From contig JAODBM010000132.1 of NCBI GenBank assembly GCA_025463985.1, forward strand, positions 1 through 59,679: a DNA stretch of 59,679 bases. The letters are read 5' to 3'. Of the stretch, positions 45,375 through 56,251 are shown one piece after another. Every line of letters begins with the position of its first letter. Position 1 is the first letter of the stretch. The notes below the pieces were generated by a model that had not been told where the DNA came from, searched no databases, and saw nothing but the letters and a program-made list of their open reading frames with translations. This DNA comes from Acidimicrobiales bacterium (GTDB lineage Bacteria > Actinomycetota > Acidimicrobiia > Acidimicrobiales > Iamiaceae). The position numbers and the translations under genes are program-made.

Positions 45375-45545
45375 AACTGGGCGGGATCGCGGTGGTCCTG
45401 GTGACCGAACCCCCGCCCAGTTCCGGGTGTGCCGCCAACTGGGCGGGATCGCGGTGGTCCTGGCGACCGTAGCCCCGCCCAGTTGGGGACCTCCTTGAAC
45501 CGGGCGGGATCGCGGTGGTCCTGGCGACCGAAGCCCCGCCCAGTT
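45375..45545. repeat. Three 48-nt hairpin repeats between convergent genes
   Basis: Copies at 45375-45422, 45437-45484 and 45498-45545 begin near AACTGGGCGGG and end near CCCGCCCAGTT, so each forms a long stem of about 10 bp. The inner part (TCGCGGTGGTCCTGG and gaccg) is nearly constant. Periods are 62 and 61 bp. The block fills the gap between the convergent HTH and hydantoinase genes; a REP-like element or tandem bidirectional terminator is plausible. Confidence 0.8.
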
Positions 45546-45559
45546 CGGGGGGTGCGGGG

Positions 45560-46939
45560 TCAGCGGGAGCGGGGGAGACGGGGGCGGTAGCGGCCCGTGG
45601 CCGGTTCGCCGACGAAGCGGCCGTCGCGGGCGACGACGCGGCCGCGCGACAGCACCAGCTCGGGCCAGCCGTGCACGTGCATGCCGGCGTAGGGCGAGTG
45701 GTCGGTGTGCATGTGCAGCGCGTCGGCGTCGAGCGACTGCTCGCGGGCCGGGTCCCAGACCACGACGTCGGCATCGGCGCCGGGGCGCAGGTTGCCCTTG
45801 GCCGGCCAGAGCCCGAATTCGCGCGCCGGGGCTTCCGCGCACAGGCGCACCCAGTCGGCGACGGTGATGCGACCGGCCGAGACGCCTTCCCACACGAGGC
45901 CGAGGCGGGTCTCGACCCCCGGCAGGCCACCGGGGATCTCGGTGAAGTCGGCCCAGCCGCCCGGCCGGTCATGCGTGCCGGCCCGCCGATCGTCGACCGT
46001 GAACGGACAGTGGTCGGTGGCGACCGTGTGGATGGTCCCGCGGGCCATGCCCTCCCACAGCTCCTCGGCGTGCCACGGGTCGCGCAGCGGGGGCGTGCAC
46101 ACGAAGGACTCGCCGTCGGGGCCGGCCAGGCGCTGCGTGTCCAGGTACAGGTACTGGGGGCAGGTCTCAGCGAGCACGTCGACGCCGCGCTCGGCGGCCT
46201 CGCGCACGGCCGCGAGCGCCGGGGCCGACGAGAGGTGCACGAGGTAGACGGAGGCGTCGGCCGCTTCGGCCAGCGCCGCGGCTCGCGTGACGGCCTGCGC
46301 TTCGAGCACCGCGGGCCGGGTGGCCGCGTGCTCGAGGACGCCGGTACGCCCCGCGGCCAGGGCCTGGCGCCGCAGCGCCTCGATGGCCCCACCGTTCTCG
46401 CAGTGCAAGGTGACCAGCCCGCCGTGGCGGGTGGCGGCACGCATGACGTCGAGGATCACGTCGTCGTCGACCTGCAGCAGCTGCGGATAGGCCATGTAGA
46501 GCTTGAACGAGGTCACCCCGGCCTCGACGCAGTCCGCGATGACCCGCTCGGGCACGGCCTCGGTGAAGGTCATGTGGAGGCCGTAGTCGACGACCGCCGG
46601 CTCGGCCCACCGCCGCCAGGTGGCCAGCGCGGCCAGCGGATCCTCGCCGCGATACGCAGTCACGTAGTCGACGATCGTCGTCGTGCCACCAATCGCCGCA
46701 GCAATGGTCCCGCTGAGGAAATCGTCGCTCACACGGACCTGGCCGACCGGCAGATGGAAGTGCGTGTGGACGTCGACCCCGCCCGGCACGACCAGCCGGC
46801 CCGTCACGTCGACCTCGACCTCACCGGGCGACGCCGCGAGAGCGGGCCCGACGGCGGCGATCGTGCCGTCCGCCCCGACCCGCACGTCGGCGACGCGGGA
46901 GCCGTCGACGTCGGTCACGGAGCCGTTGCGCAGGAGCAT
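45560..46939 (-). CDS. hyuA: D-hydantoinase/dihydropyrimidinase-like
   Basis: A 459-residue cyclic amidase. His58 and His60 (VDVHTHFH) and the carboxylated Lys146 (SFKLYMAYPQ) are present, with further ligands in VTLHCENGG, VYLVHLSSAP and the Asp of TVATDHCPF. These are the dihydropyrimidinase/hydantoinase dinuclear-metal site. It opens hydantoin or dihydropyrimidine rings to N-carbamoyl amino acids. It is paired with two carbamoylases (50943 and 52211). The E. coli counterpart is hyuA. It is divergent from the small gene at 46960, only 20 bp away. Confidence 0.9.
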   Translation of the reverse strand: MLLRNGSVTDVDGSRVADVRVGADGTIAAVGPALAASPGEVEVDVTGRLVVPGGVDVHTHFHLPVGQVRVSDDFLSGTIAAAIGGTTTIVDYVTAYRGEDPLAALATWRRWAEPAVVDYGLHMTFTEAVPERVIADCVEAGVTSFKLYMAYPQLLQVDDDVILDVMRAATRHGGLVTLHCENGGAIEALRRQALAAGRTGVLEHAATRPAVLEAQAVTRAAALAEAADASVYLVHLSSAPALAAVREAAERGVDVLAETCPQYLYLDTQRLAGPDGESFVCTPPLRDPWHAEELWEGMARGTIHTVATDHCPFTVDDRRAGTHDRPGGWADFTEIPGGLPGVETRLGLVWEGVSAGRITVADWVRLCAEAPAREFGLWPAKGNLRPGADADVVVWDPAREQSLDADALHMHTDHSPYAGMHVHGWPELVLSRGRVVARDGRFVGEPATGRYRPRLPRSR

Positions 46940-46959
46940 GGCCGGTAGTCTCCACCGGC
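46940..46959. promoter_or_regulatory. 20-bp inverted-repeat gap between divergent start codons
   Basis: GCCGGT (46941-46946) and ACCGGC (46954-46959) form an inverted repeat flanked directly by the two divergent ATGs. There is no space for two promoters and ribosome sites, so both transcripts may be leaderless or use promoters inside the opposite gene. Confidence 0.4.
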
Positions 46960-47199
46960 ATGGCGCTGGTCGCGGAGTTCACGGTCGAGCCGTTCGTCGA
47001 GGGGGCGCCGGGGCCGCACGTGCAGGCCGCGCTGGCCGCCGCTGAGGCCAGCGGGCTGGTCGTCGAGTTCGGCCCGTTCGGCACCGCCGTCAGTGGCGAC
47101 GACGCCGGCGTGCTCGCCGCCGCCAACGACATCGTGGTGCAGGCCATGGAGGCCGGCGCCACCCGCGTCTCGCTGCAGATCCAGCGTGCCGACGCCTGA
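46960..47199 (+). CDS. MTH1187/YkoF-like thiamine-binding fold protein
   Basis: A 79-residue protein with the pattern VAEFTVEPFVEGAPGPHVQA, SGLVVEFGPFGTAVSGD and ATRVSLQIQRADA. This matches the MTH1187 (DUF77, YkoF-type) ferredoxin-like fold whose characterised members bind thiamine or its pyrimidine. It is at the short end of the family. It sits by the hydantoinase and in the same island as an NMT1/THI5-type transporter, so binding of a heterocyclic ligand is a reasonable inference. Confidence 0.65.
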   Translation: MALVAEFTVEPFVEGAPGPHVQAALAAAEASGLVVEFGPFGTAVSGDDAGVLAAANDIVVQAMEAGATRVSLQIQRADA

Positions 47200-47251
47200 C
47201 GCCGCAGGGGATCTGCCGGCCGCCCAGTTCACGCGGACTTCACACGCAGAC

Positions 47252-47268
47252 GTTGACAGTTTGTTGAA
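47252..47268. promoter_or_regulatory. Candidate island operator GTTGACAGTTTGTTGAA
   Basis: It differs by one base from 26302-26318 and lies 24 bp before the xanthine dehydrogenase FAD-subunit gene. The TTGACA part could also be a -35 element, but the whole 17 bp is conserved. Confidence 0.45.
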
Positions 47269-47291
47269 TCCCGACCGAGGCTGGGCGCCTC

Positions 47292-48155
47292 ATGGACGTC
47301 TCGGTTCCCCGCACCCTCGACGAGGCCCTGGCCGCGCTGGCCGACCGGCCCGACGCGATGGTGCTGGCCGGCGGCACCGACGTCATGGTCGGGGTGAACG
47401 CCGGCCGGCAGACGCCTACTGCGGTGGTCGCCCTGCGCGCCGTCGAAGAGCTGCGGACCTGGTCCGTCGACGGTGACCGCCTGCGGCTCGGCGCCGGCCT
47501 GACCTACGCCGACCTGCTGGCGCCCGACCTCGCGGCGATGGTGCCGGCGCTCGCGCAGGCCGCCCGCACCGTCGGGTCACCCCCGATCCGCAACGCCGGG
47601 ACGGTGGGCGGCAACCTGGCCACCGCGTCCCCCGCCGGCGACACGCTGCCGGTGCTGCTCGCGCTCGACGCCGAGCTCGACCTCGCGAGCGTCGAGGGCC
47701 GGCGCACGGTCGCGCTGCGCTCGTTCCTGACCGGGCCCAAGCGCACGCAGCTGCGCACCGGCGAGCTGATCGTCGCCGCCCGCGTGCCCGCGACGCGACC
47801 CCACCAGGAGTACCGCAAGGTCGGGGTGCGCAACGCGATGGTGATCGCGGTCGCGTCGGTCGCCGTCGTGGTCGACGCCGACGTGGGCGTCGTGGCCTGC
47901 GCGATGGGATCGGTCGGCCCCACGCCGTTGCGGGCGCCGCGCGCGGAGGAGTGGGTGGCCGGCCGCATCGACTGGGGCACGGGCGTGCCCGACGCCGGAG
48001 TGGCGGCCGAGTTCGGCCGGCTCGTCGCGGAAGAGAGCCGGCCGATCGACGACCACCGCAGCACTGCCGCGTACCGGCGGCACGCGGTCGAGGTGCTGGC
48101 CCGCCGCGCGCTCGAATCGACCCTCGCGGGCGTCGCCCGAGCCGAGGCCGCATGA
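47292..48155 (+). CDS. Xanthine dehydrogenase-family FAD-binding subunit
   Basis: A 287-residue protein. It has the FAD-binding motifs VLAGGTDVMVG and PIRNAGTVGGNLATASPAGD, followed by the C-terminal CODH/XDH FAD-domain (RKVGVRNAMVIA, REAL-like RRHAVEVLARRAL). It is one subunit of a three-protein molybdenum hydroxylase with the genes at 48152 and 48634, overlapping the next by 4 nt (ATGA). It could also serve the fused enzyme at 26324, which lacks this subunit. Confidence 0.9.
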   Translation: MDVSVPRTLDEALAALADRPDAMVLAGGTDVMVGVNAGRQTPTAVVALRAVEELRTWSVDGDRLRLGAGLTYADLLAPDLAAMVPALAQAARTVGSPPIRNAGTVGGNLATASPAGDTLPVLLALDAELDLASVEGRRTVALRSFLTGPKRTQLRTGELIVAARVPATRPHQEYRKVGVRNAMVIAVASVAVVVDADVGVVACAMGSVGPTPLRAPRAEEWVAGRIDWGTGVPDAGVAAEFGRLVAEESRPIDDHRSTAAYRRHAVEVLARRALESTLAGVARAEAA

Positions 48156-48633
48156 TGACGGACACGACCTACTCGCTCAACGTCAACGGCGCCGACCGGC
48201 CGGTCGCGGGGGCATGGCTCGGCGAGAGCCTGCTGCACGTGCTGCGCGAGCGGCTCGCGCTCCCGGGCGCGAAGGCCGGGTGCGAGCAGGGCGAGTGCGG
48301 GTCGTGCTCGGTGCTCGTCGACGGGGTGCTCACGTGTGCGTGCCTGGTGCTCGCCGCGTCCGCGGTCGGCGCGTCGATCATCACGGTGGAGGGCATCGGG
48401 CCGGCCGAGCGGGGTGAGATGACGATCGTGCAGGAGGCGTTCAACGACGCCGGCGCGGTCCAGTGCGGGTTCTGCACACCCGGCCTGATCATGGCCGTGC
48501 ACGACCTGCTCGACCGACATCCCGACCCGAGCGCGCTCGACGTTCGCGAGGCCATCTCGGGCAACCTCTGCCGTTGCACCGGCTACGGCCGCGTCCTCGC
48601 GGCCGTCGAGGTCGCGATCGAGCGGAGCGCCCG

Positions 48634-48637
<4 letters not shown>
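48152..48637 (+). CDS. Xanthine dehydrogenase-family [2Fe-2S] subunit
   Basis: A 161-residue protein. It has two [2Fe-2S] clusters: plant-type AGCEQGECGSCSVLV...LTCAC and the C-terminal CGFCTPG...LCRCTGY. It transfers electrons from the molybdenum site to FAD. ATG at 48152 overlaps the preceding stop; an alternative ATG follows directly. It is the small subunit of the 47292-50946 complex. Confidence 0.93.
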
Positions 48638-50942
<2,305 letters not shown>

Positions 50943-50946
<4 letters not shown>

Positions 50947-52214
50947 GCGAGCGACCAGCCGTCGACGTCGATCGCCTCCTCGGACGGCTCGCGGCGCTCG
51001 GCGAGATCGGCGCCATCGACGGCGGAGGGGTCTGCCGCCTCGCGCTCACGGACGCGGACCGCGAGGGCCGCGACCTGGTCGTCACCTGGATGCACGACCT
51101 CGGCCTGCGCGTGGACGTCGACGGCATCGGCAACGTGACCGCCACCTGGCCCCCCGACCGCCTCGACCCGCCGGTGCTGATGGGGTCGCACATCGACACC
51201 GTCGCCACCGGTGGGCGCTACGACGGCAACCTCGGCGTGCTCGCGGGCCTGGAGGTCATCGAGGCCGTGATCGCCGCCGGCGTGGCCACGACGCACCCGC
51301 TGGCCGTCGCGTTCTTCACCAACGAGGAGGGCTCGCGGTTCGCCCCGGACATGCTCGGCAGCCTCGTGCACGTCGGGGGCCTCGACGTCGAGACCGCGCA
51401 CGACACGATCGCGGTCGACGGGGCCCGGCTCGGCGACGAGCTGGCGCGCGTCGGCTACGTCGGCACGCAGCCCACGCCCGCCGCCGCCCCCCACGCCTAC
51501 GTCGAGCTGCACATCGAGCAGGGCCCGGTGCTCGAAGCCGAGGGGATCACGATCGGCGCGGTGACCGGCGTGCAGGGCATCTCCTGGCAGGAGGTCACGA
51601 TCACCGGCCAGGCGAACCACGCCGGCACGACGCCGATGGGCCTGCGCCACGACGCCGGTTGGGCCGCGGCCCGGCTGGCCACGTTCGTGCGCGAGCTCGC
51701 CCTGGACCTCGGCGACCCGCAGGTCGGCACCGTGGGGCGCATCGACCTCCACCCCGACCTCGTGAACGTCATCGCCGCCCGCGCGGTGCTCACCGTCGAC
51801 CTCCGCAACACCGACGACGCCGTGCTGGGCGAGGCCGAACGACGCGTCGACACGTTCTGCGACGAGCTCGCCGCGGCCGAGGGGGTCACGATCACGCGGC
51901 GCGAGCTCGCCCGGTTCGAGCCGGTGGAGTTCGACCCGCGCATCGTCGACCTCGTCGAGGAGGTCGCGGTGGCGCACGGCCGCACGGTGAAGCGGCTGCC
52001 GTCGGGCGCCGGCCACGACGCGCAGATGCTCGCCCGCGTCTGTCCCGCCGGCATGGTCTTCACGCCCAGCGTGGCCGGCATCAGCCACAACCCGGCCGAG
52101 CGCACCGAGCCCAACGACATCGGCGCCGGCGCCGGGGTGCTCCTGGACGTGGTGCTGCGGCTGGCCGGCGCCGTCGAGCAGCCGCCGTACCTCGACGAGG
52201 CGCCGCCGGCATGA
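50943..52214 (+). CDS. M20-family amidase/carbamoylase (allantoate amidohydrolase/N-carbamoyl-L-amino acid hydrolase type)
   Basis: A 423-residue M20 peptidase-fold protein. Metal ligands are in MGSHIDTV, YDGNLGVLAGLE (bridging Asp), TNEEGSRF (Glu) and GISHNPAE (late His); GANHAGTTPM-like ANHAGTTPMGLRHDA lines the active site. It closely resembles allantoate amidohydrolase and N-carbamoyl-L-amino acid hydrolase (HyuC). It would hydrolyse an ureido or carbamoyl intermediate, releasing ammonia and CO2. It overlaps both neighbours by ATGA. Confidence 0.9.
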
Positions 52215-53167
52215 CCGGCCGGCCCGTCGTCGTCGCCGCCGCGCAGCTCGGGCCCATCGCCCGCGCCGACACCCGCGGCGAGGTCGTCGAACGCCTCATC
52301 ACGCTGCTGCGCGAGGCCGCCGGCCGCGGCGCCGAGCTGGTCGTGTTCCCCGAGCTCGCGCTCACGACCTTCTTCCCGCGCTGGCTCATCGAGGACGAGG
52401 CCGAGCTCGACGCGTTCTTCGAGACCGAGATGCCCGGTCCGGAGACCAAGCCGCTGTTCGACGAGGCCCAGCGGCTTGGCGTCGGCTTCCACCTCGGCTA
52501 CGCCGAGCGCACCCCCGACGGCCATCGCTACAACACCGCGATCCTGGTCGAGCGCGACGGCGAGGTGGTCGCGCACTACCGCAAGGTCCACGTGCCCGGC
52601 CACGAGGAGCCCGAGCCCTGGCGGCCGTTCCAGCACCTCGAGCGCCGGTACTTCGAGCCGGGTCCCGAGGGCTTCGCGGTGCACGAGGCGTTCGGCGGCA
52701 AGGTGGGCATGGCCATCTGCAACGACCGCCGCTGGCCCGAGACCTACCGCGTGATGGGCCTGCTCGGGGTGGAGCTGGTGCTGATCGGCTACAACACGCC
52801 GATCCACTACGCCCCCGATCCCGGACAGGACCGCCTGGCCGGCTTCCACAACAACCTGGTGATGGCCTCTGGCGCGTACCAGAACGGCACGTGGGTGGTC
52901 GGCGTGGCCAAGGGTGGCATGGAGGAGGGCGTGGACGGGCTGGCCGAGAGCCAGATCATCGCTCCCTCGGGCGAGGTCGTGGCCAAGGCGCTGACGAACG
53001 GCGACGAGATCGTCCTGGCCACCTGCGACCTCGACCGCGGCTTCGACTACAAGCGCACGGTGTTCGACCTCGACCGCTACCGCCGTCCCGAGCACTACGG
53101 CTCGATCGCCGAGCCCGTCCGGGCCACTGCCCCGGAGCCGGACCGGGATCCCGCCGCCGACAGCTGA
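52211..53167 (+). CDS. N-carbamoyl-D-amino acid amidohydrolase (nitrilase fold)
   Basis: A 318-residue protein. The nitrilase triad is Glu48 (FPELALTTFFPR), Lys125 (YRKVHVPGHEE) and Cys170 (ICNDRRWPETYRVMG). ALTTFFPRW, RPFQHLERRYFEPG and ICNDRRWPET are hallmark segments of D-carbamoylases. It converts N-carbamoyl-D-amino acids to D-amino acids, the usual step after D-hydantoinase, encoded at 45560. It is the last gene of the operon from 47292. Confidence 0.92.
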   Translation: MTGRPVVVAAAQLGPIARADTRGEVVERLITLLREAAGRGAELVVFPELALTTFFPRWLIEDEAELDAFFETEMPGPETKPLFDEAQRLGVGFHLGYAERTPDGHRYNTAILVERDGEVVAHYRKVHVPGHEEPEPWRPFQHLERRYFEPGPEGFAVHEAFGGKVGMAICNDRRWPETYRVMGLLGVELVLIGYNTPIHYAPDPGQDRLAGFHNNLVMASGAYQNGTWVVGVAKGGMEEGVDGLAESQIIAPSGEVVAKALTNGDEIVLATCDLDRGFDYKRTVFDLDRYRRPEHYGSIAEPVRATAPEPDRDPAADS

Positions 53168-53199
53168 CCGCTGCGGGATCGGTCGAACGGGTCGCTCGG

Positions 53200-53257
53200 C
53201 GGCAGCTCCCACCGGATTCCCAGGAAGCGCCGAGAGTGCTCGGAGGCGACTCCAAGG
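53200..53257. promoter_or_regulatory. Candidate operator pair upstream of rhomboid-like gene
   Basis: CGGCAGCTCCC (53200-53210) and TCGGAGGCGACTCCAAG (53240-53256) recur in the regions upstream of 2967, 10420 and 11622. Both end within 25-70 bp of the ATG at 53279. The role is inferred only from recurrence. Confidence 0.25.
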
Positions 53258-53278
53258 TTCGGGGTCGATCTTCGAACC

Positions 53279-54133
53279 ATGCGCAGCAGCCGTGCGATCG
53301 CCCCGAGCCTGGACCGCCGGCTCGCCCGCGACGCCGCCCGCCCGGGCACGCTCGCCGGCCGGCCCGTCGGGGCGCCGCGGGCCGGCGGCACAACGTCGAC
53401 CGCGACGTGGGACTGGGAGCGGCTGCGGGTCGCGGCCCGGCACCACGTCCGGCTGACTCCCGCCACGACCATCTACGTCGCCGTCCTCGGCGCCGTCGCC
53501 ACCGCGCTGCAGCTGGTCGGCCCGGCGGTCGCCGACCGCATCCTCCTCCAGGACAGCACCAACCTCCACAACATGGCCAGGATGCCCGTGCGGGTGCTGG
53601 CCGGCAGCGCGCTCTTCGTCGACGGCAACCCGCTCGTGTGGATGCTGCTCGCCCTCGTACTCCTCGGGCTCATGGAGCGGCGCCTCGGCACGCGGCGGAC
53701 CGCGGTGGTCTTCCTCGTGGGCCACGTCGTGGCCACGCTGGTCAGCCTGACCGTCGTGTGGCACGCCACCCGGAACGGTGCCTCGAACGAGGCGCTCGAG
53801 CAGACGATCGACGTCGGCGTGAGCTACGGGCTGGTTGCGATCGCCGGCTGCGCCCTCGGCTTCCTGCCCGGACGCTGGCGGTGGATCGCATGGGCCGCGC
53901 TCGTCGGGTACCTCGGGGCCTACGTGCTCGACACCGGGACGTTCACCGAGGTCGGCCACCTCACGGCCGCCCTCGTCGGGATCGCGCTCTGGCCCTTTGC
54001 CCGCCGCTCGACGGTCCGGGTCGCGGCCCATGCCCGCCCCGGCGCCGACGATCGAGCGCGGCCCGGACGGCCCCTGCCGGTCCCCGCAGGGCGCCCGATC
54101 GCCCCGTTGGTGACGGCCGGCCGCGGCAGGTAG
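53279..54133 (+). CDS. Rhomboid-like membrane protein (possible intramembrane serine protease)
   Basis: A 284-residue polytopic protein. The fourth-helix motif DVGVSYGLVAIAG carries a Ser in GxSxG context and a later helix has His in TEVGHLTAALVGI, matching the catalytic dyad positions of rhomboids. The N-terminal 55 residues are basic and cytoplasmic. It has fewer clear hallmark residues than bacterial GlpG (no GxxxG-WR motif seen), so activity is uncertain. The C-terminal tail is Pro/Arg-rich. Confidence 0.65.
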   Translation: MRSSRAIAPSLDRRLARDAARPGTLAGRPVGAPRAGGTTSTATWDWERLRVAARHHVRLTPATTIYVAVLGAVATALQLVGPAVADRILLQDSTNLHNMARMPVRVLAGSALFVDGNPLVWMLLALVLLGLMERRLGTRRTAVVFLVGHVVATLVSLTVVWHATRNGASNEALEQTIDVGVSYGLVAIAGCALGFLPGRWRWIAWAALVGYLGAYVLDTGTFTEVGHLTAALVGIALWPFARRSTVRVAAHARPGADDRARPGRPLPVPAGRPIAPLVTAGRGR

Positions 54134-54304
54134 CGCCCTCGGCGCCCGGGTCGGCAGGGGACGCGAACGGGTGTCACGAGTGCGCACCGGCGGTTTTTGG
54201 GGTAAAGCCAGGTGCCATGTGCCGCGCCGTCGAAGTCACGCCGTCGTGACGGAGGACCTTCGCCCTCGGAGCGTGGCCGCGCGGACGGCCTCGGTGGCCA
54301 GCCC

Positions 54305-55243
54305 GTGACGCGGCGAGGGCCGGGCCGGGCCACGGTCGCGGCGTCGGTGGTCGTGGCCCTCGCGCTGCTGGCGCAGTGCTCGGTGCGCAGCGAGCGGGTC
54401 TCCACCCACCCGCCGCAGCCGACCCCCGGCCTCGGTGGGTCCTCCTCGCCGACGAGCTCCGGCGCCGGGAAGACGCCGCCCACCGCCACCGCCACCACCA
54501 CCACGCTGCGCCGACGCGCCAGCACCGACCCGGGCGGCCTGCACGAGACCTTCGACGGCCTGACCCTGGACAGCCGCCACTGGGCGACCTGCTACTGGTG
54601 GGCGGATGCGGGCTGCACGATCCTGTCGAACAACGAGCTCGAGTGGTACCAGCCCGGCCAGGTCCAGGTGCGCGACGGGGCCCTGCACCTCACGGTGCAG
54701 TCGGCATCGTCGTCCCACCTCGGTCGGGGCTTCGACTACATCTCGGGCATGGTCAGCACGGGCCGGTCCGGCAACGGCCCCACGGACGTGCCCCGCTACG
54801 CGTTCACCTACGGGACCGTCAGCGTGCGGTTCCGCACGCCACGCGTCCGTGGCTTGTGGCCGGCCATCTGGATGCTGCCGGCCAGCAACCAGTCCCGGCC
54901 GGAGGTCGACCTGATCGAGGAGTACGGCCTCGACGTCCGCCACGCCGCCATGAACCTGCACTCGATCGACGCGACCGGCCAGGGGGTCGACGAGGGTCGC
55001 GACGTCACCACGCCCGATCTCTCCGTCGGCTGGCACACGATCGAGCTCGAGTGGACCCCGGGACGCCTCCGCTGGATCCTCGACGGCACCGAGCGCTACC
55101 GCATCGACAGCACCGCCGTGCCGCACGAGCCGATGTACCTCATCGTCAACCTCGCGGCAGGAGGCGTGGCCGGCGCGGTCGACAACAGCCGGCTGCCGGC
55201 GGAGCTGCTCGTCGATCAGGTCGACGTCGCACCCGCCGGCTGA
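54305..55243 (+). CDS. GH16-family secreted glycoside hydrolase
   Basis: About 312 residues. The GTG start at 54305 gives a signal with lipobox LALLAQC; a longer frame begins at 54212. A Ser/Thr/Pro linker (about 30-65) precedes a jelly-roll domain with RPEVDLIEEYG, the GH16 catalytic ExDxxE pattern, and WPAIWMLPA before it. It probably cleaves beta-glucans or related polysaccharides (laminarinase-like group). It is convergent with a second GH16 gene. Confidence 0.85.
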   Translation: MTRRGPGRATVAASVVVALALLAQCSVRSERVSTHPPQPTPGLGGSSSPTSSGAGKTPPTATATTTTLRRRASTDPGGLHETFDGLTLDSRHWATCYWWADAGCTILSNNELEWYQPGQVQVRDGALHLTVQSASSSHLGRGFDYISGMVSTGRSGNGPTDVPRYAFTYGTVSVRFRTPRVRGLWPAIWMLPASNQSRPEVDLIEEYGLDVRHAAMNLHSIDATGQGVDEGRDVTTPDLSVGWHTIELEWTPGRLRWILDGTERYRIDSTAVPHEPMYLIVNLAAGGVAGAVDNSRLPAELLVDQVDVAPAG

Positions 55244-55261
55244 GCGGCGAGCGGCCGGCGG

Positions 55262-56113
55262 TCAGGGACCTGCGGGCCGCGGCGTGATGTGCACGTAGTC
55301 GACGAGCATCTCCGCGGGCAGCGCGCTCGCGTCGACCGGCCCCGCCCAACCGCCGGCGGCGAGGTTGATGACCAGGTAGAGGGGAACGTCGGGCACCCCG
55401 GGGCCGGCGTAGAACCAGCGCGGAACGCCATCGACGAACCACACGATCACGCCAGGACGCCAGTCCACCGACAGCACGTGGAAGCCGTCGGACCAGTCCG
55501 GTCCCCGGTAGGTCTGCCCCTGGTCGATCGGGCCCGCCGGCGTGGCCAGGTGGACGTTGAAGTTCCACTCGCCCGGGCGCTGGCCGTACAGCTCGAGGCC
55601 GTCGATCTCGGGCCGGGACGGATAGGGCAGCGCGCCGCCCGCACCGGGCGCGCCTGGGGCCAGGAGCCAGATCGCGGGCCAGAGGCCCTTGGCCTTGGGC
55701 GCCTTGAAGCGGACGTCGACGCGGCCATAGCGGAACGTGTAGCCCGGCGCCGTCGTGCCCGACCACGTGCGGGAGCCGCCGGTCTGCACCCAGCCGCTCG
55801 TGTAGGGGCGCACGCCGGACCACGTGCCCTCGGCACAGCGGTCCGACCCCGCGGTGGCGGTCAGCACGAGGTTGCCGCCTCGGACCTGCACGTTCTGCGG
55901 GCGGTACCACTGCTGCTCGCCTGCGGTCGCGCCGGCCGAGCAGGTCGCCGAGAACCAGCGGTTCGGGTGCCAGCGGGCGGTGGCCAGCGACGTCCCGTTG
56001 AACTCCTCGGCAAAGGGCGCGGGGGTCGGCGGCGGTGGCTGGCAGGCCGAGACGAGGGCGACCAGGCCGACGACGACCACGATCGTGGCGATCCGGCGGA
56101 TCGGGACAAGCAT
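55262..56113 (-). CDS. GH16-family secreted glycoside hydrolase, lipoprotein
   Basis: A 283-residue protein with signal/lipobox VALVSACQPPP, a short Pro-rich linker and a GH16 jelly-roll. The catalytic segment RPEIDGLELYG follows the ExDxxE pattern, preceded by WPAIWLLAPG. It resembles the adjacent protein at 54305 (same WPAIWxL and late LYLVINLAAGGWAG) and is probably a paralogue. The pair may act on one polymer. Confidence 0.87.
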   Translation of the reverse strand: MLVPIRRIATIVVVVGLVALVSACQPPPPTPAPFAEEFNGTSLATARWHPNRWFSATCSAGATAGEQQWYRPQNVQVRGGNLVLTATAGSDRCAEGTWSGVRPYTSGWVQTGGSRTWSGTTAPGYTFRYGRVDVRFKAPKAKGLWPAIWLLAPGAPGAGGALPYPSRPEIDGLELYGQRPGEWNFNVHLATPAGPIDQGQTYRGPDWSDGFHVLSVDWRPGVIVWFVDGVPRWFYAGPGVPDVPLYLVINLAAGGWAGPVDASALPAEMLVDYVHITPRPAGP

Positions 56114-56251
56114 GCGGGGCGGTTCCAGGCGGTGGGTGCGGATGACGACACCTCTCTCATCGGCACCCCGCCCGAAAATCCTAAACCGCTTCCTGGGCGC
56201 GCCCGTGGCGCCTGCGAAGAACAGGCGGCCGCGAAGGGGTCGAACCGGCGG

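Noticed and set aside
46960..47199. THI box (TPP riboswitch) near the thiamine-type proteins
   Set aside because: No CUGAGA-like core or matching helices were seen upstream of 46960 or 40661.
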